DNA from: Pseudomonas zanjanensis
GTDB lineage: Bacteria; Pseudomonadota; Gammaproteobacteria; Pseudomonadales; Pseudomonadaceae
Length of the DNA stretch: 64,000 nt
NCBI RefSeq assembly: GCF_014268745.2
Contig: NZ_JABWRB020000001.1
Span: 868,001 to 932,000 of the forward strand
Direction: 5' to 3'
Shown one piece after another: positions 1-8,738 of this stretch (positions are counted from its first letter, which is position 1; each line of letters begins with the position of its first letter). Below the pieces are notes generated by a model that did not search any database, had not been told where the DNA came from, and saw nothing but the letters and a program-made list of their open reading frames with translations. Made by a program: the position numbers and the translations under genes.

Positions 1-131
1 GTTTGAGGCGAAGGCTCTGACAAGGGCATTTCGCTCTGGTCTGCTTGCGGCTAAGATATGACGCTTCAAGCGGTTCCGGTCACAAACGGTTGCCATTCAA
101 TCTGACGTTCCAGCCTTTCAGGAGTTGTTCG

Positions 132-623
132 ATGAACCATTACCTCACGCCCGACCTGTGCGACGCCTACCCGGAACTGGTGCAGGTGTTGGAGCCGATG
201 TTCAGCAATTTCGGTGGCCGCGATTCCTTCGGCGGCGAAATCGTGACCATCAAGTGCTTCGAGGACAACTCGCGGGTCAAGGAGCAGGTTGAACTCGATG
301 GCAAGGGTAAAGTGCTGGTTGTGGATGGCGGCGGGTCGCTGCGCCGGGCCCTGCTGGGTGACATGTTGGCCGAGAAAGCGGCTAAGAATGGCTGGGAAGG
401 CCTGGTGATCTACGGCTGCATCCGCGACGTCGACGTCATCGCCCAGACCGACCTCGGGGTCCAGGCCCTGGCCAGCCATCCGATGAAGACCGACCGGCGT
501 GGTGTCGGCGAGCTCAATATAGCAGTGACCTTTGCCGGCGTGACGTTCCGCCCGGGCGAGTATGTCTATGCCGACAACAATGGCGTGATCGTTTCGCCAA
601 GCCCACTGAAGATGCCTGAATAA
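132..623 (+). CDS. rraA: Ribonuclease E activity regulator RraA
   Basis: A 163-residue protein of the RraA/MenG-like family. Family members bind RNase E and inhibit RNA turnover; related proteins act as aldolases. The [15 protein letters not shown] stretch (about residues 68-82) and the GCIRDV motif (about 106-111) are the family's hallmark segments. The ATG at 132 is chosen because CAGGAG lies just upstream (119-124) and the protein then has the normal family length; an in-frame upstream extension to 45 has no family similarity. The next gene starts about 25 bp downstream on the same strand, so co-transcription is possible. From memory, the same neighbour order occurs in P. aeruginosa. Confidence 0.93.
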   Translation: MNHYLTPDLCDAYPELVQVLEPMFSNFGGRDSFGGEIVTIKCFEDNSRVKEQVELDGKGKVLVVDGGGSLRRALLGDMLAEKAAKNGWEGLVIYGCIRDVDVIAQTDLGVQALASHPMKTDRRGVGELNIAVTFAGVTFRPGEYVYADNNGVIVSPSPLKMPE

Positions 624-648
624 AGTACCGCAGCCATAAGGGATGAGG

Positions 649-1644
649 ATGTTCGAGGAAGAAAACGCGCAATGGGGGCTGGTGCATGCCCTGGTGCTGG
701 ACGGTAAAGGCGGCGCGCGTTCCATAGCCCGGACCGAACTCGACGATTTGCAGCTGCTGCCCCACGAAAGCCTATGGCTGCACTGGGATCGCAGTCATCC
801 GCAAACCCACACCTGGCTGCGCAAATCCAGCGGCCTGAGCGAATTCAACTGCGACCTGCTGCTGGAAGAAAACACCCGGCCGCGGTTGTTGCCGTTGCCC
901 AACGCCGAACTGCTGCTGTTCCTGCGGGGGATCAACCTCAACCCGGGCGCCGAGCCTGAAGACATGGTCTCGGTACGGATCTTCGCGTCCGCCCAGCGGG
1001 TGATCTCCCTGCGTCTGCGACCGTTGCGCGCCACCGATGAACTGTTGGCGCAACTGGCCGAGGGCAAGGGGCCCGAGAACGCTTCCGAACTTATCCTTTA
1101 TATGGCGCAATACCTCACCGACAAGGTGCAGGACCTGGTCACTTGCCTCTCGGAAATCGTCGATGGCGAGGAAGAAAAACTCGACGCCGACGAACGGTAT
1201 GCTCCCGAGCATGACGCCATTTTGCACATCCGTCGAAGGGCTGCCGGACTCAAGCGATTCCTGGCGCCACAGCGAGATATCTTCGGCCAGATGTCGAGGA
1301 TCAAGTTGCCCTGGTTCGTCGAGGACGATGGCGACTATTGGAACGAATTGAACAACAGCCTGACCCGTTATCTCGAAGAGCTGGAATTGACCCGAGAGCG
1401 CGTGGGGCTTGTGCTGGAGGCCGAAGACCGGCGCCTGTCGGTGCGCATGAACCGCACCATGTACCGCTTCGGCATCATCACCGGGATTTTCCTGCCGATG
1501 AGTTTTCTCACCGGCCTTTTAGGTATCAACGTCGGTGGCATTCCGTTTTCCGAAAGCCCCTACGGTTTCATGGTCGCGTGCCTGCTGATGATCTGCGTCG
1601 CGACGGGGCAGTGGTGGTTGTTCCGCCGTTTGCGCTGGGTGTGA
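649..1644 (+). CDS. cmaX: CorA/ZntB-family divalent cation transporter (CmaX-like)
   Basis: An inner-membrane CorA-superfamily protein of 331 residues. The long acidic N-terminal cytoplasmic domain is followed by two C-terminal membrane helices, the first preceding a GIN motif (LTGLLGINVGG) in place of the GMN of classical CorA. GIN is seen in ZntB-type proteins, so zinc or another divalent cation is a possible substrate. The start at 649 has AAGGG at a good distance; an ATG at 643 is also possible and adds two residues. The gene precedes crfX-cmpX-sigX-oprF, the place held by cmaX in P. aeruginosa. Substrate is inferred only. Confidence 0.85.
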   Translation: MFEEENAQWGLVHALVLDGKGGARSIARTELDDLQLLPHESLWLHWDRSHPQTHTWLRKSSGLSEFNCDLLLEENTRPRLLPLPNAELLLFLRGINLNPGAEPEDMVSVRIFASAQRVISLRLRPLRATDELLAQLAEGKGPENASELILYMAQYLTDKVQDLVTCLSEIVDGEEEKLDADERYAPEHDAILHIRRRAAGLKRFLAPQRDIFGQMSRIKLPWFVEDDGDYWNELNNSLTRYLEELELTRERVGLVLEAEDRRLSVRMNRTMYRFGIITGIFLPMSFLTGLLGINVGGIPFSESPYGFMVACLLMICVATGQWWLFRRLRWV

Positions 1645-1707
1645 TGGGGTTTCATGTGACCCGACGAAATGTGATCGCGTCTTCCACAGACATCACGAGA
1701 GGTGCGT

Positions 1708-1953
1708 ATGCACGATCCGTTTGAACAGTCTTTGCGCGACATGCTCAAGGCTTCGCCGTCCAGCCGGGACGACGACGCATGCTTGGGGCGTGTACTGAAA
1801 ACCGCCAACCGCCAGGTTGGCGCGGGGGATCTGTTCAGCCTGCTGGGCCGCTGGTTGCCCGCGCTGATGATCGCCCTGAATAATGGATCGGCCCATGTCT
1901 CGCCGGTTTCCCGCCGTAAACCTGTTACTCGCACCGCTGATAAGGCTGATTGA
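1708..1953 (+). CDS. crfX: CrfX, small protein of the cmpX-sigX locus
   Basis: A small 81-residue protein beginning MHDPFEQSL, directly upstream of cmpX; its stop codon lies 2 bp before the cmpX ATG. Position and size match crfX, a small protein of unknown function at the cmpX-sigX locus of pseudomonads. The N-terminal half is charged, a moderately hydrophobic stretch (about residues 40-55) follows, and the C-terminus is basic. GAGAGG precedes the ATG at 1708; a GTG two codons earlier is less likely. The tight spacing indicates one transcript with cmpX. Confidence 0.75.
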   Translation: MHDPFEQSLRDMLKASPSSRDDDACLGRVLKTANRQVGAGDLFSLLGRWLPALMIALNNGSAHVSPVSRRKPVTRTADKAD

Positions 1954-1955
1954 AT

Positions 1956-2780
1956 ATGGAACTTGATCTCTGGACCCAGAGCCTCGTCACGGCAATGACT
2001 GCGTTGTGGACCAAGGTAGCTAACTTCATCCCGAACCTCTTCGGCGCGCTGGTGGTGCTGTTGCTGGGTTTTGTCGTGGCCAAGTTGCTGGACACGCTGC
2101 TGTCCAAGCTGCTCGCCAAGCTGGGTCTCGATCGCCTGATGGGCGGCACCGGCCTGACCAAGCTGCTGTCCCGTGGCGGCATCCAAGTGCCGATCTCGAC
2201 CCTGGTCGGCAAGATCGTGTACTGGTTCGTATTGCTGATTTTCCTGGTTTCCGCAGCAGAATCCCTTGGCCTTGAGCGAGTTTCGGCTACGCTCGATATG
2301 CTCGCATTGTATTTGCCGAAGGTTTTTGGTGCCGCGCTGGTATTGCTGGTCGGTGTCCTGCTGGCGCAACTGGCCAATGGGCTGGTGCGCGGTGCGGCCG
2401 AAGGCGTCGGGCTGGATTACGCCGCTGGCGTGGGGCGTATCGCCCAGGGGCTGGTGATTATCATCAGTATTTCGGTGGCGATCAGCCAGTTGGAGGTCAA
2501 GACTGACCTGCTCAACCATGTGATCGTGATTGTATTGATAACCGTTGGTCTGGCGGTTGCGCTGGCAATGGGATTGGGAAGCCGGGAGATCGCCGGTCAG
2601 ATTCTTGCGGGAATCTATGTGCGTGAATTGTATGAGGTTGGGCAACAAGTGCGTGTTGGCGAGGTCGAAGGCCAGATCGAAGAGATCGGCACGGTGAAAA
2701 CCACATTGCTGACCGAGGAGGGCGAGTTGGTGTCGCTTTCCAATCGGATCTTGCTGGAACAGCATGTGAGTAGCCGCTAA
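1956..2780 (+). CDS. cmpX: CmpX, MscS-like mechanosensitive channel
   Basis: A 274-residue membrane protein with an N-terminal helix rich in Leu and Val (residues about 22-45), further hydrophobic segments near 90-110, 120-145 and 165-205, and a C-terminal small soluble domain with the MscS-type beta segment (GLGSREIAGQILAG, then VGEVEGQIEEIGTVKT). In pseudomonads CmpX is a small-conductance mechanosensitive channel-like protein that influences sigX activity and cell-envelope stress signalling. It is followed by sigX after about 90 bp. The ATG at 1956 is preferred to an upstream TTG at 1950. Confidence 0.85.
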   Translation: MELDLWTQSLVTAMTALWTKVANFIPNLFGALVVLLLGFVVAKLLDTLLSKLLAKLGLDRLMGGTGLTKLLSRGGIQVPISTLVGKIVYWFVLLIFLVSAAESLGLERVSATLDMLALYLPKVFGAALVLLVGVLLAQLANGLVRGAAEGVGLDYAAGVGRIAQGLVIIISISVAISQLEVKTDLLNHVIVIVLITVGLAVALAMGLGSREIAGQILAGIYVRELYEVGQQVRVGEVEGQIEEIGTVKTTLLTEEGELVSLSNRILLEQHVSSR

Positions 2781-2871
2781 CCCGGCAAATCCTGCTAATG
2801 TATGCCGCCGCGAAATGCCTGCTAGCCCAGGCTCCGGCGCACATTGACCTAGACTGTCGGCCCGACTTGTT

Positions 2872-3462
2872 TTGAACAAACCCCAATCGCTATCCACGCG
2901 CTACGACCCCCGTGATCTCTCCGATGAGGAGTTGGTCGCGCGCGCGCATACGGAGCTGTTTCACGTAACACGCGCCTATGAAGAGTTGATGCGTCGTTAC
3001 CAGAGAACTTTATTTAACGTTTGTGCGCGCTATCTCGGGAACGATCGTGATGCTGACGATGTCTGTCAGGAGGTGATGTTGAAGGTGCTGTATGGCCTGA
3101 AGAACTTCGAGGGGAAATCGAAGTTCAAGACATGGCTTTATAGCATCACGTACAACGAATGCATCACGCAGTATCGCAAGGAACGGCGAAAGCGTCGCTT
3201 GATGGACGCGTTGAGCCTGGACCCTCTCGAGGAAGCGTCGGAAGATAAGGCGCCCAAGCCCGAGGAAAAGGGTGGACTCGATCGCTGGCTGGTCTATGTA
3301 AACCCGATCGACCGGGAAATTCTGGTGCTACGATTTGTCGCAGAGCTGGAATTCCAGGAGATCGCAGACATAATGCATATGGGTTTGAGCGCGACAAAAA
3401 TGCGTTACAAGCGCGCTCTTGACAAATTGCGTGAGAAATTTGCAGGCATTGCTGAAACTTAG
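2872..3462 (+). CDS. sigX: ECF sigma factor SigX
   Basis: A 196-residue extracytoplasmic-function sigma factor. Region 2 is visible as DADDVCQEVMLKVLYGLKNF and the following FKTWLYSIT stretch (residues about 63-102), and region 4 as DREILVLRFV plus the helix-turn-helix EIADIMHMGLSATKMRYKRA (about 145-182). Known SigX proteins direct oprF and membrane fatty-acid gene transcription. The start appears to be TTG: the next Met is at codon 40, inside region 2, and the segment before it matches SigX N-termini I remember. No clear Shine-Dalgarno sequence lies upstream, suggesting weak or regulated translation. oprF follows after 107 bp. Confidence 0.92.
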   Translation: MNKPQSLSTRYDPRDLSDEELVARAHTELFHVTRAYEELMRRYQRTLFNVCARYLGNDRDADDVCQEVMLKVLYGLKNFEGKSKFKTWLYSITYNECITQYRKERRKRRLMDALSLDPLEEASEDKAPKPEEKGGLDRWLVYVNPIDREILVLRFVAELEFQEIADIMHMGLSATKMRYKRALDKLREKFAGIAET

Positions 3463-3569
3463 TTCGGCGCAAATATCTCTTACGTGTAGGCAAGTTCTGA
3501 TAGACTTGCCGCCGAGTTGTCCCCCGGTTTGCGGGACTGCTTCACAATCACCAGATGGGGATTTAACGG
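3463..3569 (+). promoter_or_regulatory. sigX-oprF intergenic promoter/leader with stem-loop
   Basis: This 107-bp spacer should hold the SigX-dependent oprF promoter known from pseudomonads. An exact inverted repeat GGCAAGT/ACTTGCC with an 8-nt loop lies at 3489-3510, and a shorter CCCG/CGGG pair at 3523-3535. Neither is followed by a T run, so they look like leader or operator structure and not terminators. I cannot fix the -35/-10 positions with confidence. Confidence 0.45.
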
Positions 3570-4604
3570 ATGAAACTGAAAAACACCTTGGGCTTTGCCA
3601 TTGGTTCTTTGATTGCTGCCACTTCGTTCGGCGCTCTGGCACAAGGCCAAGGCGCAGTTGAAATCGAAGGCTTCGCCAAGAAAGAAATGTTCGACAGCGC
3701 TCGTGATTTCAAGAACAACGGCAACCTGTTCGGCGGTTCGGTTGGTTACTTCCTGACCGACGACGTTGAACTGCGTCTGGCCTACGACGAAGTGCACAAC
3801 GCACGTACCGAAGACGGCACTAACGTTAAGGGCGCGAACACCGCTCTGGACGCTCTGTACCACTTCAACAACCCAGGCGACATGCTGCGTCCTTATGTTT
3901 CGGCCGGTTTCTCCGACCAGAGCATCGACCAGAATGGCAGCAACGGTCGTAACCGTTCTACCTTCGCCAACGTTGGTGGCGGCGCCAAGCTGTATTTCAC
4001 TGACAACTTCTACGCCCGTGCTGGCGTTGAAGCTCAGTACAACATCGACCAGGGCGACACCGAGTGGGCGCCTAGCGTTGGTATCGGTGTGAACTTCGGT
4101 GGCGGCTCCAAGCCAGCTGCTGCTCCAGTTCCAGCACCTGCTGAAGTCTGCTCCGACAGCGACAACGATGGCGTGTGCGACAACGTCGACAAGTGCCCTG
4201 ACACCCCAGCCAACGTAACTGTTGACGCTGATGGCTGCCCAGCTGTTGCTGAAGTCGTTCGTGTTGAGCTGGACGTCAAGTTCGACTTCGACAAGTCGGT
4301 CGTTAAAGAAAACAGCTACGGCGACATCAAGAACCTGGCTGATTTCATGAAGCAGTACCCAGCTACCAGCACTACTGTTGAAGGTCACACTGACTCCGTC
4401 GGTCCTGACGCTTACAACCAGAAGCTGTCTGAGCGTCGTGCAAACGCCGTTAAGAACGTTCTGACCAACCAGTACGGTGTTGAATCGTCCCGCGTTCAGT
4501 CTGTTGGCTACGGCGAATCCCGCCCAGTTGCCGACAACGCCACTGACGCTGGTCGTGCAGTTAACCGTCGCGTAGAAGCGCAGGTTGAAGCTCAAGCTAA
4601 GTAA
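3570..4604 (+). CDS. oprF: Major outer-membrane porin OprF
   Basis: A 344-residue OprF: signal peptide (residues about 1-24, ending in GALAQG), an N-terminal eight-stranded OmpA-like beta domain (about 25-180), an Ala/Pro hinge, a four-cysteine Asp-rich linker (CSDSDNDGVCDNVDKCPDT), and a C-terminal OmpA-family peptidoglycan-binding domain (about 225-340) with the conserved TDSVG and NQKLSERRA segments. It anchors the outer membrane to peptidoglycan and forms a nonspecific porin. Codon use is strongly biased to a few codons, as expected for one of the most abundant cell proteins. It lies directly downstream of sigX and ends in a strong terminator. Confidence 0.98.
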   Translation: MKLKNTLGFAIGSLIAATSFGALAQGQGAVEIEGFAKKEMFDSARDFKNNGNLFGGSVGYFLTDDVELRLAYDEVHNARTEDGTNVKGANTALDALYHFNNPGDMLRPYVSAGFSDQSIDQNGSNGRNRSTFANVGGGAKLYFTDNFYARAGVEAQYNIDQGDTEWAPSVGIGVNFGGGSKPAAAPVPAPAEVCSDSDNDGVCDNVDKCPDTPANVTVDADGCPAVAEVVRVELDVKFDFDKSVVKENSYGDIKNLADFMKQYPATSTTVEGHTDSVGPDAYNQKLSERRANAVKNVLTNQYGVESSRVQSVGYGESRPVADNATDAGRAVNRRVEAQVEAQAK

Positions 4605-4621
4605 TTAGCCCACAGCTTTGG

Positions 4622-4650
4622 AAAAACCCGGCCTCGGCCGGGTTTTTCTT
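4622..4650 (+). terminator. Intrinsic terminator of oprF
   Basis: AAAAACCCGGCC, a 2-nt loop, then GGCCGGGTTTTT: a near-perfect GC-rich stem followed by a T run (4643-4650), 18 bp after the oprF stop. It can work in both directions because the stem is flanked by A on one side and T on the other. Confidence 0.92.
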
Positions 4651-4699
4651 TGCCTGCGATTCATGGAGATGGGGGGAACACAAGACCTGTGGGAGACCT

Positions 4700-5237
4700 G
4701 TGGGAGCGAGCTTGCTCGCGATAGCGGTCTGATGGCTGATCGGGTACATATCCGTTGCTGCGGTAACGGCTACTTAGGGTTCCGCCCTTACGGCGGCTCA
4801 CTTTTTTTCAAACGCCAAAAAAAGTAAGCAAAAAAGGCTTGCCCCACCACTCGGCACCTCGCCTAGGCTCGGTGTGCCCTCACTCCGGCATTGCTCCGTG
4901 GGCCGCCGCGAAGGGCCATCCATGGCCCAGCGCGGCTAACCCGGCATCCATGCCGGGTTGCCCACTCCACAATGCCTGCGTTCGGCCAGCGTGGTTAACG
5001 GGGCCTCCAGATCAAAAGCAAAAGCGAGGCGGCCTGATAGCCGACCTGGCTCTTTCGGTCGTACACCCATCTTATCTGTGGGAGCAAAGCTTGCTCGCGA
5101 GGCGGCCTGACAGCCGACCTGGCTCTTCGGTCATACCCCGTTCCAATTGTGGGAGCGAGCCTGCTCGCGATGGAGGTGTGTCAGTCAATGCATGTCTAAC
5201 TGAACCACCGTCATCGCGAGCAAGCTTTGCTCCCACA
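4700..5237. repeat. Repeat-rich spacer: REP/REPIN units plus a dispersed Pseudomonas repeat
   Basis: No credible gene lies between the oprF terminator and cobA. REP units of the GTGGGAGCgaGCtTGCTCGCGA type are at about 4700-4722, 5079-5101, 5149-5171 and, inverted, 5212-5237; the last two form a REPIN. Between them (about 4776-5030) is a C/G-rich segment with several short inverted repeats (for example AACCCGGCATCCATGCCGGGTT near 4938-4959) that I recognise as a dispersed intergenic repeat of fluorescent pseudomonads. A block of about 60 bp starting GAGGCGGCCTGA is present twice (5026 and 5099). Small open frames here are repeat-derived. Confidence 0.7.
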
Positions 5238-5254
5238 GATCTGATGGGTGTCTG

Positions 5255-6010
5255 CTAGAGGGCGTAAACCTGGGCCAAAGCCGGCGGTGAGGCGGCCAAT
5301 TCGGCTGCTTCGGCCACGGCGCCAATCACCAGTATCGCCGGGCTCTTGAGCTGGAAGGCGCTGGCAGCGGCTTCCATCGAGGCCAGGTCGCTGCGGCAGT
5401 CACGCTGGTGGGGCAGGGAGGCGTTTTCGATCATGGCCACGGGCGTGTCCGCCGCCAAGCCGCCGGCCAGCAGTTGCTCGCGGATCTCGCTCAGCTTCGC
5501 CACGCCCATATACACCACCAAAGTGGTCCCGCTTTGGGCCAGGGCTTGCCAGTTCAGGCTGCTGCCGTCCTGGGTGTGGGCCGTGACCAGGGTCACGCCC
5601 CGGGCAATCCCGCGCAGGGTCAGTGGAATATCGCATTGGGTCGCCCCCGCGAGGCCGGCGGTGATGCCGTTGACCATCTCTACCTCGACGCCATGCTCGC
5701 GTAGCCACTGCGCCTCTTCACCGCCGCGGCCGAAGATGCACGGGTCGCCGCCCTTGAGGCGCACCACGCATTTGCCCTGGCGGGCGTAACGCAGCATCAA
5801 TCGATGAATGAAGGCCTGGGGGGTGGAGCGGCAGCCGCCGCGCTTGCCCACGGCGATGATGCGTGCGGCGGGGCAATGCTCCAGCACCGCGGCATTGACC
5901 AGGTCGTCGATCAACACCACGTCGGCCTCGCCCAAGGCGCGCACGGCTTTGAGGGTCAGTAATTCAGGGTCACCGGGACCTGCACCCACCAGCCAGACTT
6001 TTGCGTTCAT
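5255..6010 (-). CDS. cobA: Uroporphyrinogen-III C-methyltransferase (SUMT)
   Basis: A 251-residue SAM-dependent methyltransferase that converts uroporphyrinogen III to precorrin-2, the first step toward siroheme and cobalamin. The N-terminal VWLVGAGPGDPELLTLKA (about residues 4-21) and VRLKGGDPCIFGRGGEE (about 79-95) are the two SUMT signatures. It lacks the CysG oxidase/ferrochelatase part, so it is the single-domain form. It lies 10 bp downstream of nasA in the same direction, consistent with supplying siroheme to the NirB nitrite reductase. The ATG at 6010 is chosen because the signature begins right after it. Confidence 0.95.
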   Translation of the reverse strand: MNAKVWLVGAGPGDPELLTLKAVRALGEADVVLIDDLVNAAVLEHCPAARIIAVGKRGGCRSTPQAFIHRLMLRYARQGKCVVRLKGGDPCIFGRGGEEAQWLREHGVEVEMVNGITAGLAGATQCDIPLTLRGIARGVTLVTAHTQDGSSLNWQALAQSGTTLVVYMGVAKLSEIREQLLAGGLAADTPVAMIENASLPHQRDCRSDLASMEAAASAFQLKSPAILVIGAVAEAAELAASPPALAQVYAL

Positions 6011-6020
6011 AGTGTTTTCC

Positions 6021-8738
6021 TCACGAGATAGCCGCCAGCGGTTGCGCAGTGGCAACCAGCAGACGCTTGATTTCCGGTACGCAGGAACCGCATTGCGTGC
6101 CACAGCCCAGCTCTTGTTTTAACCCCTGCAAGTCCAGGCCACGCTCGATGCCTGCGCAGACCGCGCGCTGGCTGACGTTCATGCAGTTGCACAACGTTTT
6201 GCTGCCACCCGTTGCGGCGCCGACATTGCCCGGTGGCGCGCTCAACGGCGCCAGCAGCCAGCGCCGCAGTTGTTCATCGGCACGGCCTTCCAGCCACAAG
6301 TTCTGCAGCCAATGCCGGGCCAGGGTTTCACCGGCCAGGCGAATGGCGGTGATGCGACCGTTTTCGATGCGCACCCGTTTACCGATGGAGCGACGCGGGT
6401 CGTCGTAGGCCAGCACCGGCCCGTCGATCAGGCCCAATTGCTCGTCGATGGCCTGGAGCAGTTGCGGTTCAGGCGCGACGGCGCTGGCAGCGCGAATCAA
6501 CAGCGCGGGACGTTCACGGCCGGTCAGGCTCAGGCTGACGTAGGAAAACGCCTCGCACAGGGGGCGCAGGGCCTCCAGATGCTGTTGAACATCGCCCTCG
6601 ATCAAAGCGAAAAGCTGCCAAGGCAGGTTCACCGGTTCCAGGCGCACGCCGCTGTGCTTGAGTTCCGGTTGTTTCGACAAGGGGTCGAAGGCCGGTTGCG
6701 TCAGGCTATTCACGCCGCCCTTGAGGAACCGATCGCCCCAATGCATGGGCAGGAACGCCTGGCCGGGGCGCACGCTGTCGTCGCTGTCCACGGCCACGAT
6801 CACACTGCCGCGACGGCTCTTGAGGTTGACCAGGTCGCCCGCTTGCAGGCGGTGCCGGAGCAGTTCGTCGGGGTGCAGGCTGAGCACGGCTTCGTTCACA
6901 TGGCCAAACAACTGCGCGGCGGTACCGGTACGGCTCATGCCGTGCCATTGGTCACGCAAGCGGCCGGTGTTGAGGGTCAATGGGTAGCGGGCGTCACGCA
7001 GTTCCTTGGCGGCGCGATAGGGATCGGCCACGAAGTGCGCCCGGCCGCTGTCGGTCGGGAAAATCCCGTCCACGTACAGTCGCGCCGTCCCAACCGTGGC
7101 GCCTTCCGGGAAGGGCCATTGCTGAGGGCCGAGGCGGTCGATCAGGGCATGGCTGATGCCGGACAAGTCCAGGTCGCGGCCACGGGTCAGCTGTTTGTAC
7201 TCATCGAACAGCTGGGCCGGGGTGTCGAAGGCGAACAGGCTGGGTTGGCCCGGGCGTAGGCGTTTCTCCAGGCGTTGTGCGAAATCCACGGTGATAGCCC
7301 AGTCCGGGCGCGCTTCACCGGGTGCGTCGATGGCCCGACGGACGTGGGAAATGCGCCGTTCGGAGTTGGTCACCGAACCTTCTTTCTCGCCCCAACTGGC
7401 CGCCGGCAACAGTAGATCGGCAAACGTGGCGGTCTCGGTGGTGCGGAAGGCTTCCTGTAGTACCACGAACGGGCAGGCTTGCAGGGCCTCACGTACCGCC
7501 GTCTGGTCGGGCATCGACTGGGCCGGGTTGGTGCAGGCGATCCACAAGGCCTTGATCTTGCCGCTGCGCACCTGCTCGAACAACTCGATGGCGCTCAAGC
7601 CGGTGGTGGCGGGCAATTGCTCCACACCCCAATAACGGGCGACGTCGGCACGATGCTCCGGGTTGGCGGCTTCACGATGGCCTGGCAGCAGGTTCGACAG
7701 GCTGCCGGTTTCCCGTCCGCCCATGGCGTTGGGTTGGCCGGTCAGCGAGAACGGGCCCGCCCCCGGCCGGCCGATTTGTCCGGTGGCCAGATGGAGGTTG
7801 ATCAATGCGCTGTTTTTGGCGCTGCCGGCGGTGGACTGGTTCAGGCCCATGCACCACAACGACAGGAAGCTCGGCGACGTGCCGACCCATTCGGCACACT
7901 GGTGCAGTTGTTCGGCGCTGATGCCGCACAACTGGGCGACCATCGCCGGGGTGTAGTCGCGGACCAGGTTCTTCAGGTCCGCCAGACCTTCGGTATGGGC
8001 CTTGATGAAGTCGCGGTCGACCCAGTCTTCCCACAGCAGCAGGTGCAAAATCCCATGGAACAAAGCAACATCGGTGCCCGGCAAGATCGCCAGGTGCAGG
8101 TCCGCCAGGTCGCAGGTGTCGGTGCGCCGGGGGTCGATGACGATGATTTTCATCTGCGGCCGGCGGGATTTTGCCTCTTCGAGGCGGCGAAACAGGATGG
8201 GATGGGCGTAGGCCATGTTACTGCCGACGATCATCACGCAGTCGCTCAACTCCAGGTCTTCGTAGCTGCAGGGTGGGGCGTCGGCACCGAGGCTGCGCTT
8301 GTAGCCCACCACGGCGGAAGACATGCACAGCCGCGAATTGCTGTCGATATTGTTGGTACCCACCAATGCCCGGGCGAGTTTGTTGAAGGCGTAGTAGTCC
8401 TCGGTCAACAACTGGCCGGAGATGTAGAACGCCACGCTGTCGGGGCCGTGCTCGGCGATGGTGTCGGCGAAGACGCTGGCGGCGTGATCCAGGGCGCTGT
8501 TCCAGCCGGTTCGGGCCCGGGCCAGGCCTTTGCCCAGGCGCAGCTCCGGGTACAGGGCGCGGGCGGCGAGGTCGCCGGTCAGGTGCAGGGTCGAACCCTT
8601 GCTGCACAGTTTGCCGAAGTTGGCCGGGTGGGCGGGATCGCCGCTGACGCCGAGGATGCGCTCGCCGTCATGCTCGATCAGGACGCCGCAGCCGACCCCG
8701 CAATAACAGCAGGTCGAGGCAGTGATCTGGCGGTTCAT
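6021..8738 (-). CDS. nasA: Assimilatory nitrate reductase, large catalytic subunit
   Basis: A 905-residue molybdopterin-guanine-dinucleotide enzyme reducing nitrate to nitrite in the cytoplasm. The N-terminal [4Fe-4S] ligands are CCYCGVGCG plus GKLCSKG (residues about 9-50), followed by the molybdopterin oxidoreductase domains and the molydopterin-binding domain (MSRTGTAAQLFGH region). The C-terminal 60 residues form a BFD-like [2Fe-2S] domain (CNCMNVS...CGTQCGSCVPEIK), as in Klebsiella NasA. The ATG at 8738 shares a base with the nirD stop codon, so the two are translationally coupled. Known electron donors are NADH or ferredoxin through a partner; no separate small subunit gene is visible here. 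Confidence 0.95.
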   Translation of the reverse strand: MNRQITASTCCYCGVGCGVLIEHDGERILGVSGDPAHPANFGKLCSKGSTLHLTGDLAARALYPELRLGKGLARARTGWNSALDHAASVFADTIAEHGPDSVAFYISGQLLTEDYYAFNKLARALVGTNNIDSNSRLCMSSAVVGYKRSLGADAPPCSYEDLELSDCVMIVGSNMAYAHPILFRRLEEAKSRRPQMKIIVIDPRRTDTCDLADLHLAILPGTDVALFHGILHLLLWEDWVDRDFIKAHTEGLADLKNLVRDYTPAMVAQLCGISAEQLHQCAEWVGTSPSFLSLWCMGLNQSTAGSAKNSALINLHLATGQIGRPGAGPFSLTGQPNAMGGRETGSLSNLLPGHREAANPEHRADVARYWGVEQLPATTGLSAIELFEQVRSGKIKALWIACTNPAQSMPDQTAVREALQACPFVVLQEAFRTTETATFADLLLPAASWGEKEGSVTNSERRISHVRRAIDAPGEARPDWAITVDFAQRLEKRLRPGQPSLFAFDTPAQLFDEYKQLTRGRDLDLSGISHALIDRLGPQQWPFPEGATVGTARLYVDGIFPTDSGRAHFVADPYRAAKELRDARYPLTLNTGRLRDQWHGMSRTGTAAQLFGHVNEAVLSLHPDELLRHRLQAGDLVNLKSRRGSVIVAVDSDDSVRPGQAFLPMHWGDRFLKGGVNSLTQPAFDPLSKQPELKHSGVRLEPVNLPWQLFALIEGDVQQHLEALRPLCEAFSYVSLSLTGRERPALLIRAASAVAPEPQLLQAIDEQLGLIDGPVLAYDDPRRSIGKRVRIENGRITAIRLAGETLARHWLQNLWLEGRADEQLRRWLLAPLSAPPGNVGAATGGSKTLCNCMNVSQRAVCAGIERGLDLQGLKQELGCGTQCGSCVPEIKRLLVATAQPLAAIS

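Noticed and set aside
3489..3535. Stem-loops in the sigX-oprF spacer as an intrinsic terminator
   Set aside because: No T run follows either stem.
3480..4595. Minus-strand 371-residue frame opposite oprF
   Set aside because: Shadow caused by the restricted codon use of oprF; no independent start site or motif.
5026..5160. Short direct repeats resembling a CRISPR array
   Set aside because: Only two copies of about 60 bp without regular spacers; they are part of REP-associated repeats.
4839..5258. Open frame of 139 residues downstream of oprF
   Set aside because: Lies entirely in REP and dispersed repeat sequence; no coding character.
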